10,377 nucleotides of DNA. Source: UBA1738 sp045658645. Its GTDB lineage: Bacteria; Bacillota; Clostridia; UBA1381. The DNA is taken from assembly GCA_045658645.1 (NCBI GenBank), contig JAZOVJ010000038.1, forward strand, positions 1 through 10,377, read 5' to 3'. Shown in pieces: positions 1-6,557 of the stretch. Under the pieces are notes generated by a model. It saw nothing but the letters and a program-made list of their open reading frames with translations. It searched no databases and was not told where the DNA came from. Both the position numbers and the translations under genes were made by a program. Position 1 is the stretch's first letter. Each line of letters opens with the position of its first letter.

Positions 1-279
1 CTTGTTTACTGGAACGACTTCCAGCACGTAATGCTATACATCACAGACGAGTCACTTTATAAACTTCAGTATTTACTACAGAAGATTTTGACAGATGCTC
101 AGTTTATGAACAGTACAGCGGCACAGATGATGGGTGTCAACCTTGATGTTATCGAGGTACCTACAGAGAACTTGAGAATGGCAATGTGCGTTGTTGCGGC
201 AGGCCCTATGATGTGTATATTCCCATTCTTCCAGAAGTACTTCACAAAGGGTATTTCCCTTGGCGGAGTAAAGGAATAA
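1..279 (+). CDS. Carbohydrate ABC transporter permease, C-terminal part (YtcP/LplC-like)
   Basis: This is the last 92 residues of an inner-membrane permease; the gene begins before the window. It is read in frame from base 1 to a TAA at 277-279. The ending, with 'PTENLRMAMCVVAAGPMM' followed by 'FFQKYFTKGISLGGVKE', is the characteristic C-terminus of the MalG/YtcP branch of carbohydrate ABC permeases: a last membrane helix, then a short tail resembling the common FFQKYFxKGxxxGxVK pattern. Such proteins pair with a LplB-like permease and a lipoprotein binding protein to import oligosaccharides. The partner genes would be expected to the left. The EAA loop that contacts the ATPase is outside the window. 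The substrate cannot be told. The gene ends a transcription unit, since a strong terminator follows within 35 bases. Confidence 0.85.
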   Translation, partial: LVYWNDFQHVMLYITDESLYKLQYLLQKILTDAQFMNSTAAQMMGVNLDVIEVPTENLRMAMCVVAAGPMMCIFPFFQKYFTKGISLGGVKE

Positions 280-312
280 TTTAAGGATTACAATAGTGGT
301 AAGTTAAATATC

Positions 313-351
313 AAGAAGTCTAATCTATGAAGGATTAGACTTCTTTTTTTT
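313..351 (+). terminator. Rho-independent terminator of the ABC permease operon
   Basis: A perfect 13-bp stem (313-325 with 333-345) closes a 7-base loop and runs into a T tract at 344-351. It lies 33 bases after the permease stop. The minus-strand yitT-family gene ends at 350, so the hairpin may also catch transcripts from that side, but the minus-strand T run after the stem is poor. Confidence 0.92.
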
Positions 352-1183
352 ATTTATAAACATAAAAACCTAAGCCGAAAATCTTCTCCGAGTTTGTGAA
401 GATAATAAAAGCGTTTTCATCCGTATCAACTATCATGCGGTGAAAATCAGGAATCTGCTTATTTTTTAAGGCACAAATAAGAAGGTTTTTTCTTGCTCCG
501 GAATATGCACCTCGTGCATTTAAAATGGTTACACCGCGCCTGCTGTTTTCGATAATAAGGCTTGAAATTTGGGGACCTTTATCTGTAATAACAAACGCAA
601 GCTTTGATGAATTAAGGTGGTCAATTATAAAATCAATACTGAATGCGGATATAAAAAGTCCAAAAAGACCATACAATGCAAGGTCAAAATTACCAGAAAC
701 TATCAAAGACACAAGAATGATAAAACCGTCAATAATCATCAGAAGCGACCCAATAGGGAAATACTGATACTTTGATTGAATAAGCCGACCTACAATATCC
801 GTTCCACCGGTATTTGCATTTTCGATAAAGGTAAGAGATGCACCTATTCCAAAAAGTAAGCTGCCGAAAAGAGTTGCAAGAAAAATATTATGAGTAATGG
901 GCGGAATTTCAGAGAAAACCTGAACGAGCGATGATATAACAACAACCGAAATAATTGACTTTAATACAAAGTCCCGTCCTAAACGCTTATAAGAAAATAA
1001 CAAAAGAAAAAGGTTTACAAAAGAGTAGGTGACGCCCGGTGGAATGCCTATCGGGTATAAAATAGTTGCAATACCTGAAACACCGCCGGTGACAATCCCG
1101 TTTGGAATGTAAAAAAGACCTGTTGCAACAGCGGTCAGTGTCATACCTGTGAAAATAATAATATATGATTTGAGTTGCTTCAT
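350..1183 (-). CDS. YitT family membrane protein (DUF161 + DUF2179)
   Basis: A 277-residue integral membrane protein. Residues 1-190 hold about five or six hydrophobic helices with the family landmarks GGVSGIA (33-39) and ANTGGTDI (123-130). Residues about 194-277 form the soluble DUF2179 domain, which carries the RRGVTILNARGAYSG stretch (215-229). Length and domain order match YitT/YpjC/YqfU proteins, which are widespread in Bacillota and of unproven transport or sensing function. The start is supported by an AAGGAGAG ribosome binding site seven bases upstream. The upstream gene on the same strand (1234-1755) ends in its own hairpin terminator only about 15 bases before this ribosome binding site. 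The gene must therefore depend on readthrough or on a promoter overlapping that hairpin. Family assignment is firm; the molecular role is not known. Confidence 0.93.
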   Translation of the reverse strand: MKQLKSYIIIFTGMTLTAVATGLFYIPNGIVTGGVSGIATILYPIGIPPGVTYSFVNLFLLLFSYKRLGRDFVLKSIISVVVISSLVQVFSEIPPITHNIFLATLFGSLLFGIGASLTFIENANTGGTDIVGRLIQSKYQYFPIGSLLMIIDGFIILVSLIVSGNFDLALYGLFGLFISAFSIDFIIDHLNSSKLAFVITDKGPQISSLIIENSRRGVTILNARGAYSGARKNLLICALKNKQIPDFHRMIVDTDENAFIIFTNSEKIFGLGFYVYK

Positions 1184-1196
1184 ATAACTCTCCTTA

Positions 1197-1230
1197 TAAA
1201 AAAGGACACGTATTATAACGTGCCCTTTTG
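1197..1230 (-). terminator. Terminator of the SCP2-domain gene, with TATAAT in its loop
   Basis: On the minus strand a 12-bp stem (1229-1218 with 1211-1200, one G-U pair) closes a six-base loop reading TATAAT and is followed by a T run. It starts four bases after the stop codon of the SCP2-domain gene and ends just before the yitT-family ribosome binding site. Confidence 0.85.
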
Positions 1231-1233
1231 CCT

Positions 1234-1755
1234 TTACTTTTTAGGTTTGATTTCCTTTTCCACAACTTCTTTTATAGTTTCGCTGTCCTTTGTTTTTGTA
1301 TCCTTATTTTTTGTATCGTCTGTCACTTTTTTTACCTCCGTCTTTTTGCTGGCAGTCTTTTTGGCGGTGATTTTTTGGTTGTCACTTGGCTTGGCGGCTT
1401 TTTTTGCGGTAGCAGACTTTTTTGCAGTAGGTTTTACAATTCTGCCAAGAAAACTCAGCAACGCCTCAAAATCACCATTTACAGTAATATCCCCATTTTC
1501 TGTGGCTTTGGCTAAATCAAGTTTCTTTTCAAAAAGCATCTTAATAGCGTCAGCCTGTCCAATAATTTCAGCATCGTTGTCATAGTAATCATAAGGTTCG
1601 GCTAAAATCCTGTCGCCAAAATCTTCAATGTAGAAGATTCCGGCAGCATCCGGGTCTGTAATACAAACCTGAATGGCAAAATGAGAGTCACCTTTCTTGA
1701 TTTTTGCCTTTTCTAAAATCTCTTTAAGCTCAGAAAATGTTTCAAAGTAGTTCAT
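1234..1755 (-). CDS. SCP2 sterol-binding-fold protein with lysine-rich C-terminal tail
   Basis: A 173-residue protein in two parts. Residues 1-107 resemble the SCP2 (sterol carrier protein 2) fold seen in small bacterial proteins: an N-terminal helix, a beta sheet region, and the closing pattern ENGDITVNGDFEALLSFLG (86-104), which matches the typical 'GD(I/L)xxxGDxxALLxL' end of the domain. The fold makes a hydrophobic pocket; bacterial ligands are mostly unknown. Residues 108-173 are low-complexity: 22 of 66 are lysine, with repeated AKK/SKK/VKK units mixed with Thr, Ala and later Asp/Glu, resembling histone H1-like tails. No signal peptide or membrane segment is present, so it is probably cytoplasmic. 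The ribosome binding site is AGAAAGGTG. It is divergent from tepA. Domain call is moderate to good; function unknown. Confidence 0.75.
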   Translation of the reverse strand: MNYFETFSELKEILEKAKIKKGDSHFAIQVCITDPDAAGIFYIEDFGDRILAEPYDYYDNDAEIIGQADAIKMLFEKKLDLAKATENGDITVNGDFEALLSFLGRIVKPTAKKSATAKKAAKPSDNQKITAKKTASKKTEVKKVTDDTKNKDTKTKDSETIKEVVEKEIKPKK

Positions 1756-1788
1756 AATATCACCTTTCTATCATATAGTTTCTACACC

Positions 1789-1798
1789 TATAATTATA
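1789..1798. promoter_or_regulatory. Symmetric -10 decamer TATAATTATA between the SCP2 gene and tepA
   Basis: The palindrome gives a consensus TATAAT on both strands (plus 1789-1794; minus 1798-1793) inside the 125-base divergent gap. It lies about 35-40 bases from the minus-strand start codon, and about 23 bases before the small ORF ahead of tepA on the plus strand. Neither strand has a good -35 hexamer 17 bases upstream (TTCTAT on plus, TGCATA on minus), so promoter strength is uncertain. Confidence 0.5.
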
Positions 1799-1816
1799 TT
1801 CACCGGAGATGAAAAT

Positions 1817-1879
1817 ATGCATAAATTCAAGAAAAAAACAAATGCTATTTGTAAATATTTAAAAGAAAGGGAAGCGTGA
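1817..1879 (+). CDS. Possible 20-residue leader ORF ahead of tepA
   Basis: ATG at 1817 opens a 20-codon frame (MHKFKKKTNAICKYLKEREA) that ends in TGA at 1877-1879, one base before the tepA ATG at 1881. A GGAG at 1805-1808 stands eight bases before this ATG, which is good spacing. The peptide is basic, with 6 Lys and 1 Arg of 20. The arrangement would allow translational coupling to tepA, whose own ribosome binding site (GAAAGGGAAG, 1865-1874) lies within the small ORF. There is no homology evidence and the frame could be chance. Confidence 0.35.
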   Translation: MHKFKKKTNAICKYLKEREA

Positions 1880-1880
1880 T

Positions 1881-2552
1881 ATGAGCGAGGAACAAAATCA
1901 AGATAAAAGAGATATGGCGGATATGATAACCACAAAAAACTCACGAGGATGTATACGGTGTTTAAATATTATCGGAACAATTGAGGGTCACACCGCCTTG
2001 CCGCCAGGGACAAAGACGACAAAATATGAACACGTTATGCCGCAACTTGTAGAGGTAGAGGAGGACGAAGAGATTGACGGTCTTTTGGTGCTTTTGAATA
2101 CTGTTGGGGGCGATGTGGAAGCAGGGCTTGCCATTGCGGAAATGATTTCGGGACTTTCAAAACCGAAGGTGTCTTTGGTGTTGGGAGGAGGACATTCAAT
2201 TGGAGTGCCGCTGGCGGTTTCTGCAGATGTATCCTTTATTGCCCATTCTGCTACAATGACAGTGCATCCGATGCGTACAAACGGTGTTGTTATCGGTGTT
2301 TCGCAAAGCTTTGAATATATGAAGCGGATGCAGGACAGAATCATTGATTTTATAGTGAGAAATTCCGAAATTACGTATGATGCATATAAAGAACTGATGC
2401 TGACAACTGATGAAATTGCAAACGACGTTGGAAGTGTACTGTTTGGAGAAAAAGCAGTTGAGTGTGGCGTTATAGATAGAGTGGGGGCGTTGTCTGATGC
2501 GATGGACACTCTTTACGGACTTATTGACAAAAGAAAAAAGCGAAACAATTAA
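1881..2552 (+). CDS. tepA: TepA/ClpP-like serine protease (translocation-enhancing protein family)
   Basis: A 223-residue cytoplasmic protease of the ClpP/crotonase fold, closest in pattern to Bacillus TepA (YmfB). The ClpP triad can be placed: Ser106 in GGGHSIGVP (102-110), His129 in TVHP (127-130), and Asp182 in IANDVG (179-184). The oxyanion-loop region NTVGGDVEAGLAIAEMI (73-89) corresponds to the ClpP NSPGG segment. The N-terminus, with about 50 residues before the fold begins at LLVLLNT, is longer than in mature ClpP and lacks a signal peptide. TepA has been linked to protein export and sporulation in Bacillus, but its substrates are poorly known. The ribosome binding site is GAAAGGGAAG, about six bases before ATG. 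The C-terminal KKRKKRNN is encoded within the left arm of the terminator stem. Usual neighbours such as ftsK/spoIIIE are absent here. Confidence 0.88.
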   Translation: MSEEQNQDKRDMADMITTKNSRGCIRCLNIIGTIEGHTALPPGTKTTKYEHVMPQLVEVEEDEEIDGLLVLLNTVGGDVEAGLAIAEMISGLSKPKVSLVLGGGHSIGVPLAVSADVSFIAHSATMTVHPMRTNGVVIGVSQSFEYMKRMQDRIIDFIVRNSEITYDAYKELMLTTDEIANDVGSVLFGEKAVECGVIDRVGALSDAMDTLYGLIDKRKKRNN

Positions 2553-2566
2553 GTTTCGCTTTTTTT
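2534..2566. terminator. Bidirectional terminator shared by tepA and gdhA
   Basis: A 13-bp perfect stem (2534-2546 with 2553-2565) with a six-base loop is flanked by an A run on the left and a T run on the right. It therefore reads as a terminator in both directions. The left arm and loop lie inside the last codons and stop of tepA (stop 2550-2552). The gdhA stop on the opposite strand is at 2581-2583. Confidence 0.9.
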
Positions 2567-2580
2567 AATAAATTTTAAAA

Positions 2581-3927
<1,347 letters not shown>

Positions 3928-3934
3928 ATTAAAA

Positions 3935-3940
3935 CCTCCC
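3935..3940 (-). promoter_or_regulatory. gdhA: Ribosome binding site that fixes the gdhA start
   Basis: GGGAGG on the minus strand lies seven bases upstream of the ATG at 3927. The in-frame upstream ATGs (for example the one immediately before this GGAGG) have no such site, so the 448-residue product is preferred. Confidence 0.85.
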
Positions 3941-4001
3941 ATTTCTTCAAAACCGACATATCGAAAAAATATATGGTATGCCACTTTTGTTAAACAGTAT
4001 A

Positions 4002-4030
4002 ATTATACAAAAATGCACAAAAATTGTCAA
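4002..4030 (-). promoter_or_regulatory. Consensus sigma-A promoter of gdhA
   Basis: On the minus strand TTGACA (4030-4025), a 17-base spacer, and TATAAT (4007-4002) match the housekeeping consensus at all 12 positions. Transcription would start near 3995, giving a leader of about 68 bases before the gdhA ATG. The -10 box lies within the palindrome TATAATTATA (3998-4007). The remaining bases up to the spoVT terminator (4031-4140) hold nothing I can identify. Confidence 0.9.
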
Positions 4031-4140
4031 TACTATAGTGTTATAAAAATGGGGTAAGAATAAAAATATGTGAAATTTGCAATAGAACAGGCTATTTAAT
4101 ATAAAAAAAGATAAGCTATTTGACAAATGGAGGAAAAGTA

Positions 4141-4172
4141 AAAAAGACCGGACAGTTTGTCCAGCCCTTTTT
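4141..4172 (-). terminator. Rho-independent terminator of spoVT
   Basis: On the minus strand a long stem (4172-4158 with 4154-4141 and the adjacent bases), containing several G-U pairs, closes a three-base loop. Its core is GGACA/TGTCC and it ends in a T run. It begins just two bases after the spoVT stop. Confidence 0.85.
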
Positions 4173-4174
4173 GG

Positions 4175-4714
4175 TCAGCCTTCCATATGTTTACCAAGGA
4201 AATTTGCAGCAGCTTCGGCAAGCTTCACTTCCGTTTCGGTTGCATCACGGCTTTCCTTTAAAACGAAAATTACAGACCCGATTGTGTCGCCCTCTGAAAC
4301 GATTGGAACAACAACGCCGGCGTTGTATTGGTCAATGCCTTCGGCAACGGTTAGCCCTGAATCAAAGCCCTGTGACTGAAAAGATTCCTTTTCAACCATT
4401 AGATTTTCAATATCGTGGCTTACTCTTCGCTCTAAAAGCTCTTTTTTTGAAAGACCGGATACTGCGATAATATTGTCTCGGTCAGTTATTACGGTAGGGA
4501 TACCAACGGTTTTATTCAGGCTTTCGGCATAGGTTACGGCAAAATCACCAAGTTCGCCGATTGGTGAGTATTTTTTGAAAATAACCTCGCCGTCTTTTTC
4601 GGTAAATATTTCAAGTGGGTCTCCCTCGCGAATTCTCATTGTTCTTCTTATTTCTTTTGGTATAACAACACGACCAAGGTCGTCAATTCTTCTTACAATT
4701 CCTGTCGCTTTCAT
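4175..4714 (-). CDS. spoVT: Stage V sporulation protein T, forespore transcription regulator
   Basis: A 179-residue DNA-binding regulator. Residues 1-50 are an AbrB/MazE-type swapped-hairpin DNA-binding domain with the diagnostic RRIDDLGRVVIPKEIRR (8-24). Residues about 55-178 form a GAF-like sensory domain, including AGVVVPIVSEGDTIGSVIF within its second half. Length and architecture match SpoVT of Bacillus and Clostridia. There it acts in the forespore under sigma-G, tuning sigma-G genes for spore coat and germination properties. An AAGGAG ribosome binding site precedes the ATG by about 11 bases. The gene stands alone: the hpt operon terminates upstream of it and its own terminator follows. 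I could not find a convincing sigma-G promoter in the 90 bases upstream. Its presence is the best sign that the organism forms spores. Confidence 0.95.
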   Translation of the reverse strand: MKATGIVRRIDDLGRVVIPKEIRRTMRIREGDPLEIFTEKDGEVIFKKYSPIGELGDFAVTYAESLNKTVGIPTVITDRDNIIAVSGLSKKELLERRVSHDIENLMVEKESFQSQGFDSGLTVAEGIDQYNAGVVVPIVSEGDTIGSVIFVLKESRDATETEVKLAEAAANFLGKHMEG

Positions 4715-4802
4715 ATAGAAAATTACTCCTTTTGTTTAATTTACAAATCTATTATCTGCCATCGAGGAATTTTTATGTAAGGAAAAAGGTGGAATAAAAA
4801 GT

Positions 4803-4830
4803 AAAAAAAGTCACCGAAAACGATGACTTT
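4803..4830 (-). terminator. Terminator of the amidotransferase-like/ECF/hpt operon
   Basis: On the minus strand a 10-bp stem (4830-4821 with 4816-4807, one T-G pair) closes a TTTT loop and is followed by a run of seven T (4809-4803). It lies five bases after the hpt stop, ending this operon before spoVT. Confidence 0.88.
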
Positions 4831-4835
4831 AAAAA

Positions 4836-5375
4836 TTATTTTTCATAAACCGAACGTTTTAAAACCCCTATGTAAGGAAGATTTCTGTAATGCTCGTCAT
4901 AGTCAAGGCCGTAACCTACGGCAAATTCATCAGGTATTTCAATTCCCGAATAATCAACCTTAACATCAACAACACGCCTTGACGGCTTATCAAGCATAGT
5001 GCAAATTCGTACAGTTTTTGCATTGCGTGATTCAAATAGTTTTTTCAACTTGTTAAGGGTATTTCCGCTATCAATAATATCCTCAACAATAAGAATATTC
5101 TTGCCTGAAACGTCCTGATCAATATCACGTTTTACGTTTATAAACCCGTCAGAAGCAGTTGATTTTCCGTAGCTTGAAACCTGCATAAAATCAAGTTCAA
5201 CAGGCATATCAAGAGTTCTGATTAAGTCCATAGCAAAAGGTGTTGAGCCTTTTAATATAACAATAACCAAAAGCGGTTCACCATTCAAATCACGATTGAT
5301 TTGCTCGCCGATTTTTGTAACGGTTTCCTGAATTTTCTCTTCACTTACCAATATACTTTCTATATCTTTATGCAT
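4836..5375 (-). CDS. hpt: Hypoxanthine(-guanine) phosphoribosyltransferase
   Basis: A 179-residue purine salvage enzyme that joins hypoxanthine or guanine to PRPP to give IMP or GMP in the cytoplasm. All type I phosphoribosyltransferase landmarks are visible: the LKGS loop (41-44), the flexible SSYGKST loop (67-73), the PRPP-binding VEDIIDSGNTL (97-107), DKPSRR with the purine-contacting Lys130, and the C-terminal FAVGYGLDYD (151-160). Length is normal and no key residue is missing. The gene is the last of a three-gene unit, starting three bases after the stop of the ECF S-component gene, with a GGGAG site that overlaps the end of that gene. In many Bacillota hpt is linked to tilS and ftsH; here it instead follows a transporter component. 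That suggests, but does not prove, that the transporter handles a purine. Confidence 0.97.
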   Translation of the reverse strand: MHKDIESILVSEEKIQETVTKIGEQINRDLNGEPLLVIVILKGSTPFAMDLIRTLDMPVELDFMQVSSYGKSTASDGFINVKRDIDQDVSGKNILIVEDIIDSGNTLNKLKKLFESRNAKTVRICTMLDKPSRRVVDVKVDYSGIEIPDEFAVGYGLDYDEHYRNLPYIGVLKRSVYEK

Positions 5376-5378
5376 AAT

Positions 5379-5921
5379 TTATCTCCCGATTTTAATTTTA
5401 AGTGATGGATTGGAAATTATCTTTGCACGACCTAAAGCGATAGCAATAGGTGTAGTGATAGCACAGTCTAAAAGGTGATGCACAAATGTTCCTGAAAGTG
5501 CAATCACTGCGGCAGAGGTAGCTAATTGACCAGGAACAATTAGCGGAGTCAGTGCAAATACAATAATGCCTTCTGCAACTGCGTGAAGAACGGCGGTTAT
5601 CAAAAGAATAAGGTAAATGTTAAGATTTTTATCCTTTATCATCTTGCAACCAACCAGTGCAAATATAAGGTGTGTTGCTGCTCTTAAAACAACAATAATT
5701 GAGTTCGGAGCAGGGATTGTCATAAAGAAACCGATACAGCTTCCGATAACGGTCATAACCGCAACCCAAGGACTAACAAGCATTGCCAGAATAGTCGGCG
5801 TATGTGAGCCGACAGTCAGGGTAAAAAACGGCAATACAAGTTTAACCGGTGAGTATGTAATTAAAATTGAAAGAGCAGTTAAAATTGCCGCAAGTACCAT
5901 TTCCCGTGTTTTCTTGTTCAT
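5379..5921 (-). CDS. ECF transporter S component (substrate-binding membrane subunit)
   Basis: A 180-residue membrane protein with about six hydrophobic helices and short loops, the size and shape of energy-coupling-factor S components. The first helix contains an AxxxA pattern (Ala12-Ala16 in AAILTALS), as needed for docking on EcfT. The segment SHTPTILAMLVSPWVAV (39-55) and the LRAATHLIFALVG stretch (79-91) recall an S-component subfamily I associate loosely with vitamin or niacin uptake (NiaX-like), but I cannot confirm the substrate. S components need the shared EcfA/EcfA'/EcfT module, which is not in this window. A strong AAGGAGGAC site overlaps the stop of the upstream amidotransferase-like gene, and hpt follows after three bases, so the three genes should be co-transcribed. 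Vitamin precursor or nucleobase uptake are the main options. Confidence 0.7.
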   Translation of the reverse strand: MNKKTREMVLAAILTALSILITYSPVKLVLPFFTLTVGSHTPTILAMLVSPWVAVMTVIGSCIGFFMTIPAPNSIIVVLRAATHLIFALVGCKMIKDKNLNIYLILLITAVLHAVAEGIIVFALTPLIVPGQLATSAAVIALSGTFVHHLLDCAITTPIAIALGRAKIISNPSLKIKIGR

Positions 5922-5937
5922 CTTTTGTAAGTCCTCC

Positions 5938-6459
5938 TTATAAGTTTAAAAAATTGTTTATTATTTTTTCGGCATCAGGTGTAAGCCCTGATGTTATATA
6001 ATAGTTAAGTCCGTAAACATTCCCGTGTTTTCCGGGCGCAATCAGGTTAGCGACTGAAATTATTTCGCCTTCTTTTGAACGTGAAATGCAATCAAGTTCA
6101 GCCGGCATAACAGCTTCTAAAACGCCGATTGGCTTGCCGCGGCAGATTTTTATTGTGGTTTCAAGCCCGTTATAAATAGGGACAGAAGTGTCAACAACAG
6201 CCCATTCCTGCTTGCCTTCGGCACACTCAATATCCTCGCATCTGCCATCAAAGGCTTTTATAACACTTTGAAAACCGTCCAAAATACCAAGTACAGGCAC
6301 GTTTACCAAAACTGCTTCGCGAATCATACGAACAGCCTGTTCGGAATATTCAGAAACAATAAGCTTTTCACAGTTGGCAAGACTGCCTGAAAAAATAACA
6401 GGAATACCAAGCTCGGCAAGGTAGTCAAAAGTACCTCTTTCGCCTATATAAAAAATCAT
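5938..6459 (-). CDS. Class I glutamine amidotransferase homologue lacking the catalytic triad
   Basis: A 173-residue protein that aligns along its length with TrpG/PabA-type class I amidotransferases: a short N-terminal strand (MIFYIGE), the nucleophile-elbow region PVLGILDGFQSVIKAF (55-70), the strand region with PAELDCISRSKEGEIISV (119-136), and the C-terminal VYGLNYYITSG with IINNFL. The catalytic residues are replaced. In the usual GxCxGxQ elbow the Cys position is Leu60 (GILDGFQ), and in the usual FHPE motif His and Glu become Tyr154 and Thr156. The oxyanion SPGPG loop is also absent. It should therefore not hydrolyse glutamine, and may bind a ligand or partner instead. The frame is intact with no sign of decay, and the gene leads the operon with ECF S component and hpt. 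Ribosome binding site AGAGAGG. The family link is my own motif comparison. Confidence 0.65.
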   Translation of the reverse strand: MIFYIGERGTFDYLAELGIPVIFSGSLANCEKLIVSEYSEQAVRMIREAVLVNVPVLGILDGFQSVIKAFDGRCEDIECAEGKQEWAVVDTSVPIYNGLETTIKICRGKPIGVLEAVMPAELDCISRSKEGEIISVANLIAPGKHGNVYGLNYYITSGLTPDAEKIINNFLNL

Positions 6460-6491
6460 ATTGGTTTACCTCTCTTTGCTGAAAATCAATC

Positions 6492-6520
6492 TTGAAAAAA
6501 TGCATCAGCTATGTTATAAT
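6492..6520 (+). promoter_or_regulatory. Promoter of the glycosyltransferase-rsmF-COG2426 operon
   Basis: TTGAAA (6492-6497), 17-base spacer, TATAAT (6515-6520) with an extended TGT just before the -10. Predicted transcription start is near 6527, about 31 bases before the ATG at 6558. It overlaps the oppositely directed promoter by the last two bases of the -10 box. Confidence 0.88.
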
Positions 6521-6547
6521 TATAGCATATTTATATGCAAATTTCAA
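6519..6547 (-). promoter_or_regulatory. Promoter of the amidotransferase-like/ECF/hpt operon
   Basis: On the minus strand TTGAAA (6547-6542), a 17-base spacer, an extended TGC, and TATAAT (6524-6519). Predicted start is near 6512, about 52 bases before the ATG at 6459. Its -35 box runs into the ribosome binding site of the glycosyltransferase gene, and its spacer contains the dyad at 6525-6538. Confidence 0.85.
6525..6538. promoter_or_regulatory. Small perfect dyad at the plus-strand start site
   Basis: GCATATTTATATGC is a perfect 6-bp inverted repeat with a two-base centre. It covers the predicted plus-strand transcription start and lies in the spacer of the minus-strand promoter. It could be an operator or simply AT-rich promoter sequence. 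Confidence 0.35.
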
Positions 6548-6557
6548 GGGGGCAATT

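Noticed and set aside
1175..1585. Plus-strand open frames opposite the SCP2-domain gene
   Set aside because: They are hydrophobic Phe/Val/Leu-rich complements of the lysine-rich tail, start without ribosome binding sites, and cross the minus-strand terminator.
3928..3984. A 19-codon N-terminal extension of glutamate dehydrogenase
   Set aside because: The extension contains the GGGAGG site for the ATG at 3927 and is not part of the family's usual N-terminus.
4120..4470. A plus-strand ORF opposite spoVT
   Set aside because: Gln/Leu/Arg-rich complement of the spoVT frame that runs through the spoVT terminator; no product recognised.
4715..4802. A sigma-G promoter upstream of spoVT
   Set aside because: Expected from the family's known regulation, but I could not match both -35 and -10 elements at correct spacing.
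6460..6512. A purine riboswitch or purine box in the leader of the amidotransferase-like/ECF/hpt operon
   Set aside because: The leader is only about 52 bases and shows neither the three-helix purine aptamer nor a recognisable box.
6492..6557. A 22-codon N-terminal extension of the glycosyltransferase frame
   Set aside because: It would begin inside the -35 box of the promoter that drives the gene, and a good ribosome binding site precedes the ATG at 6558.
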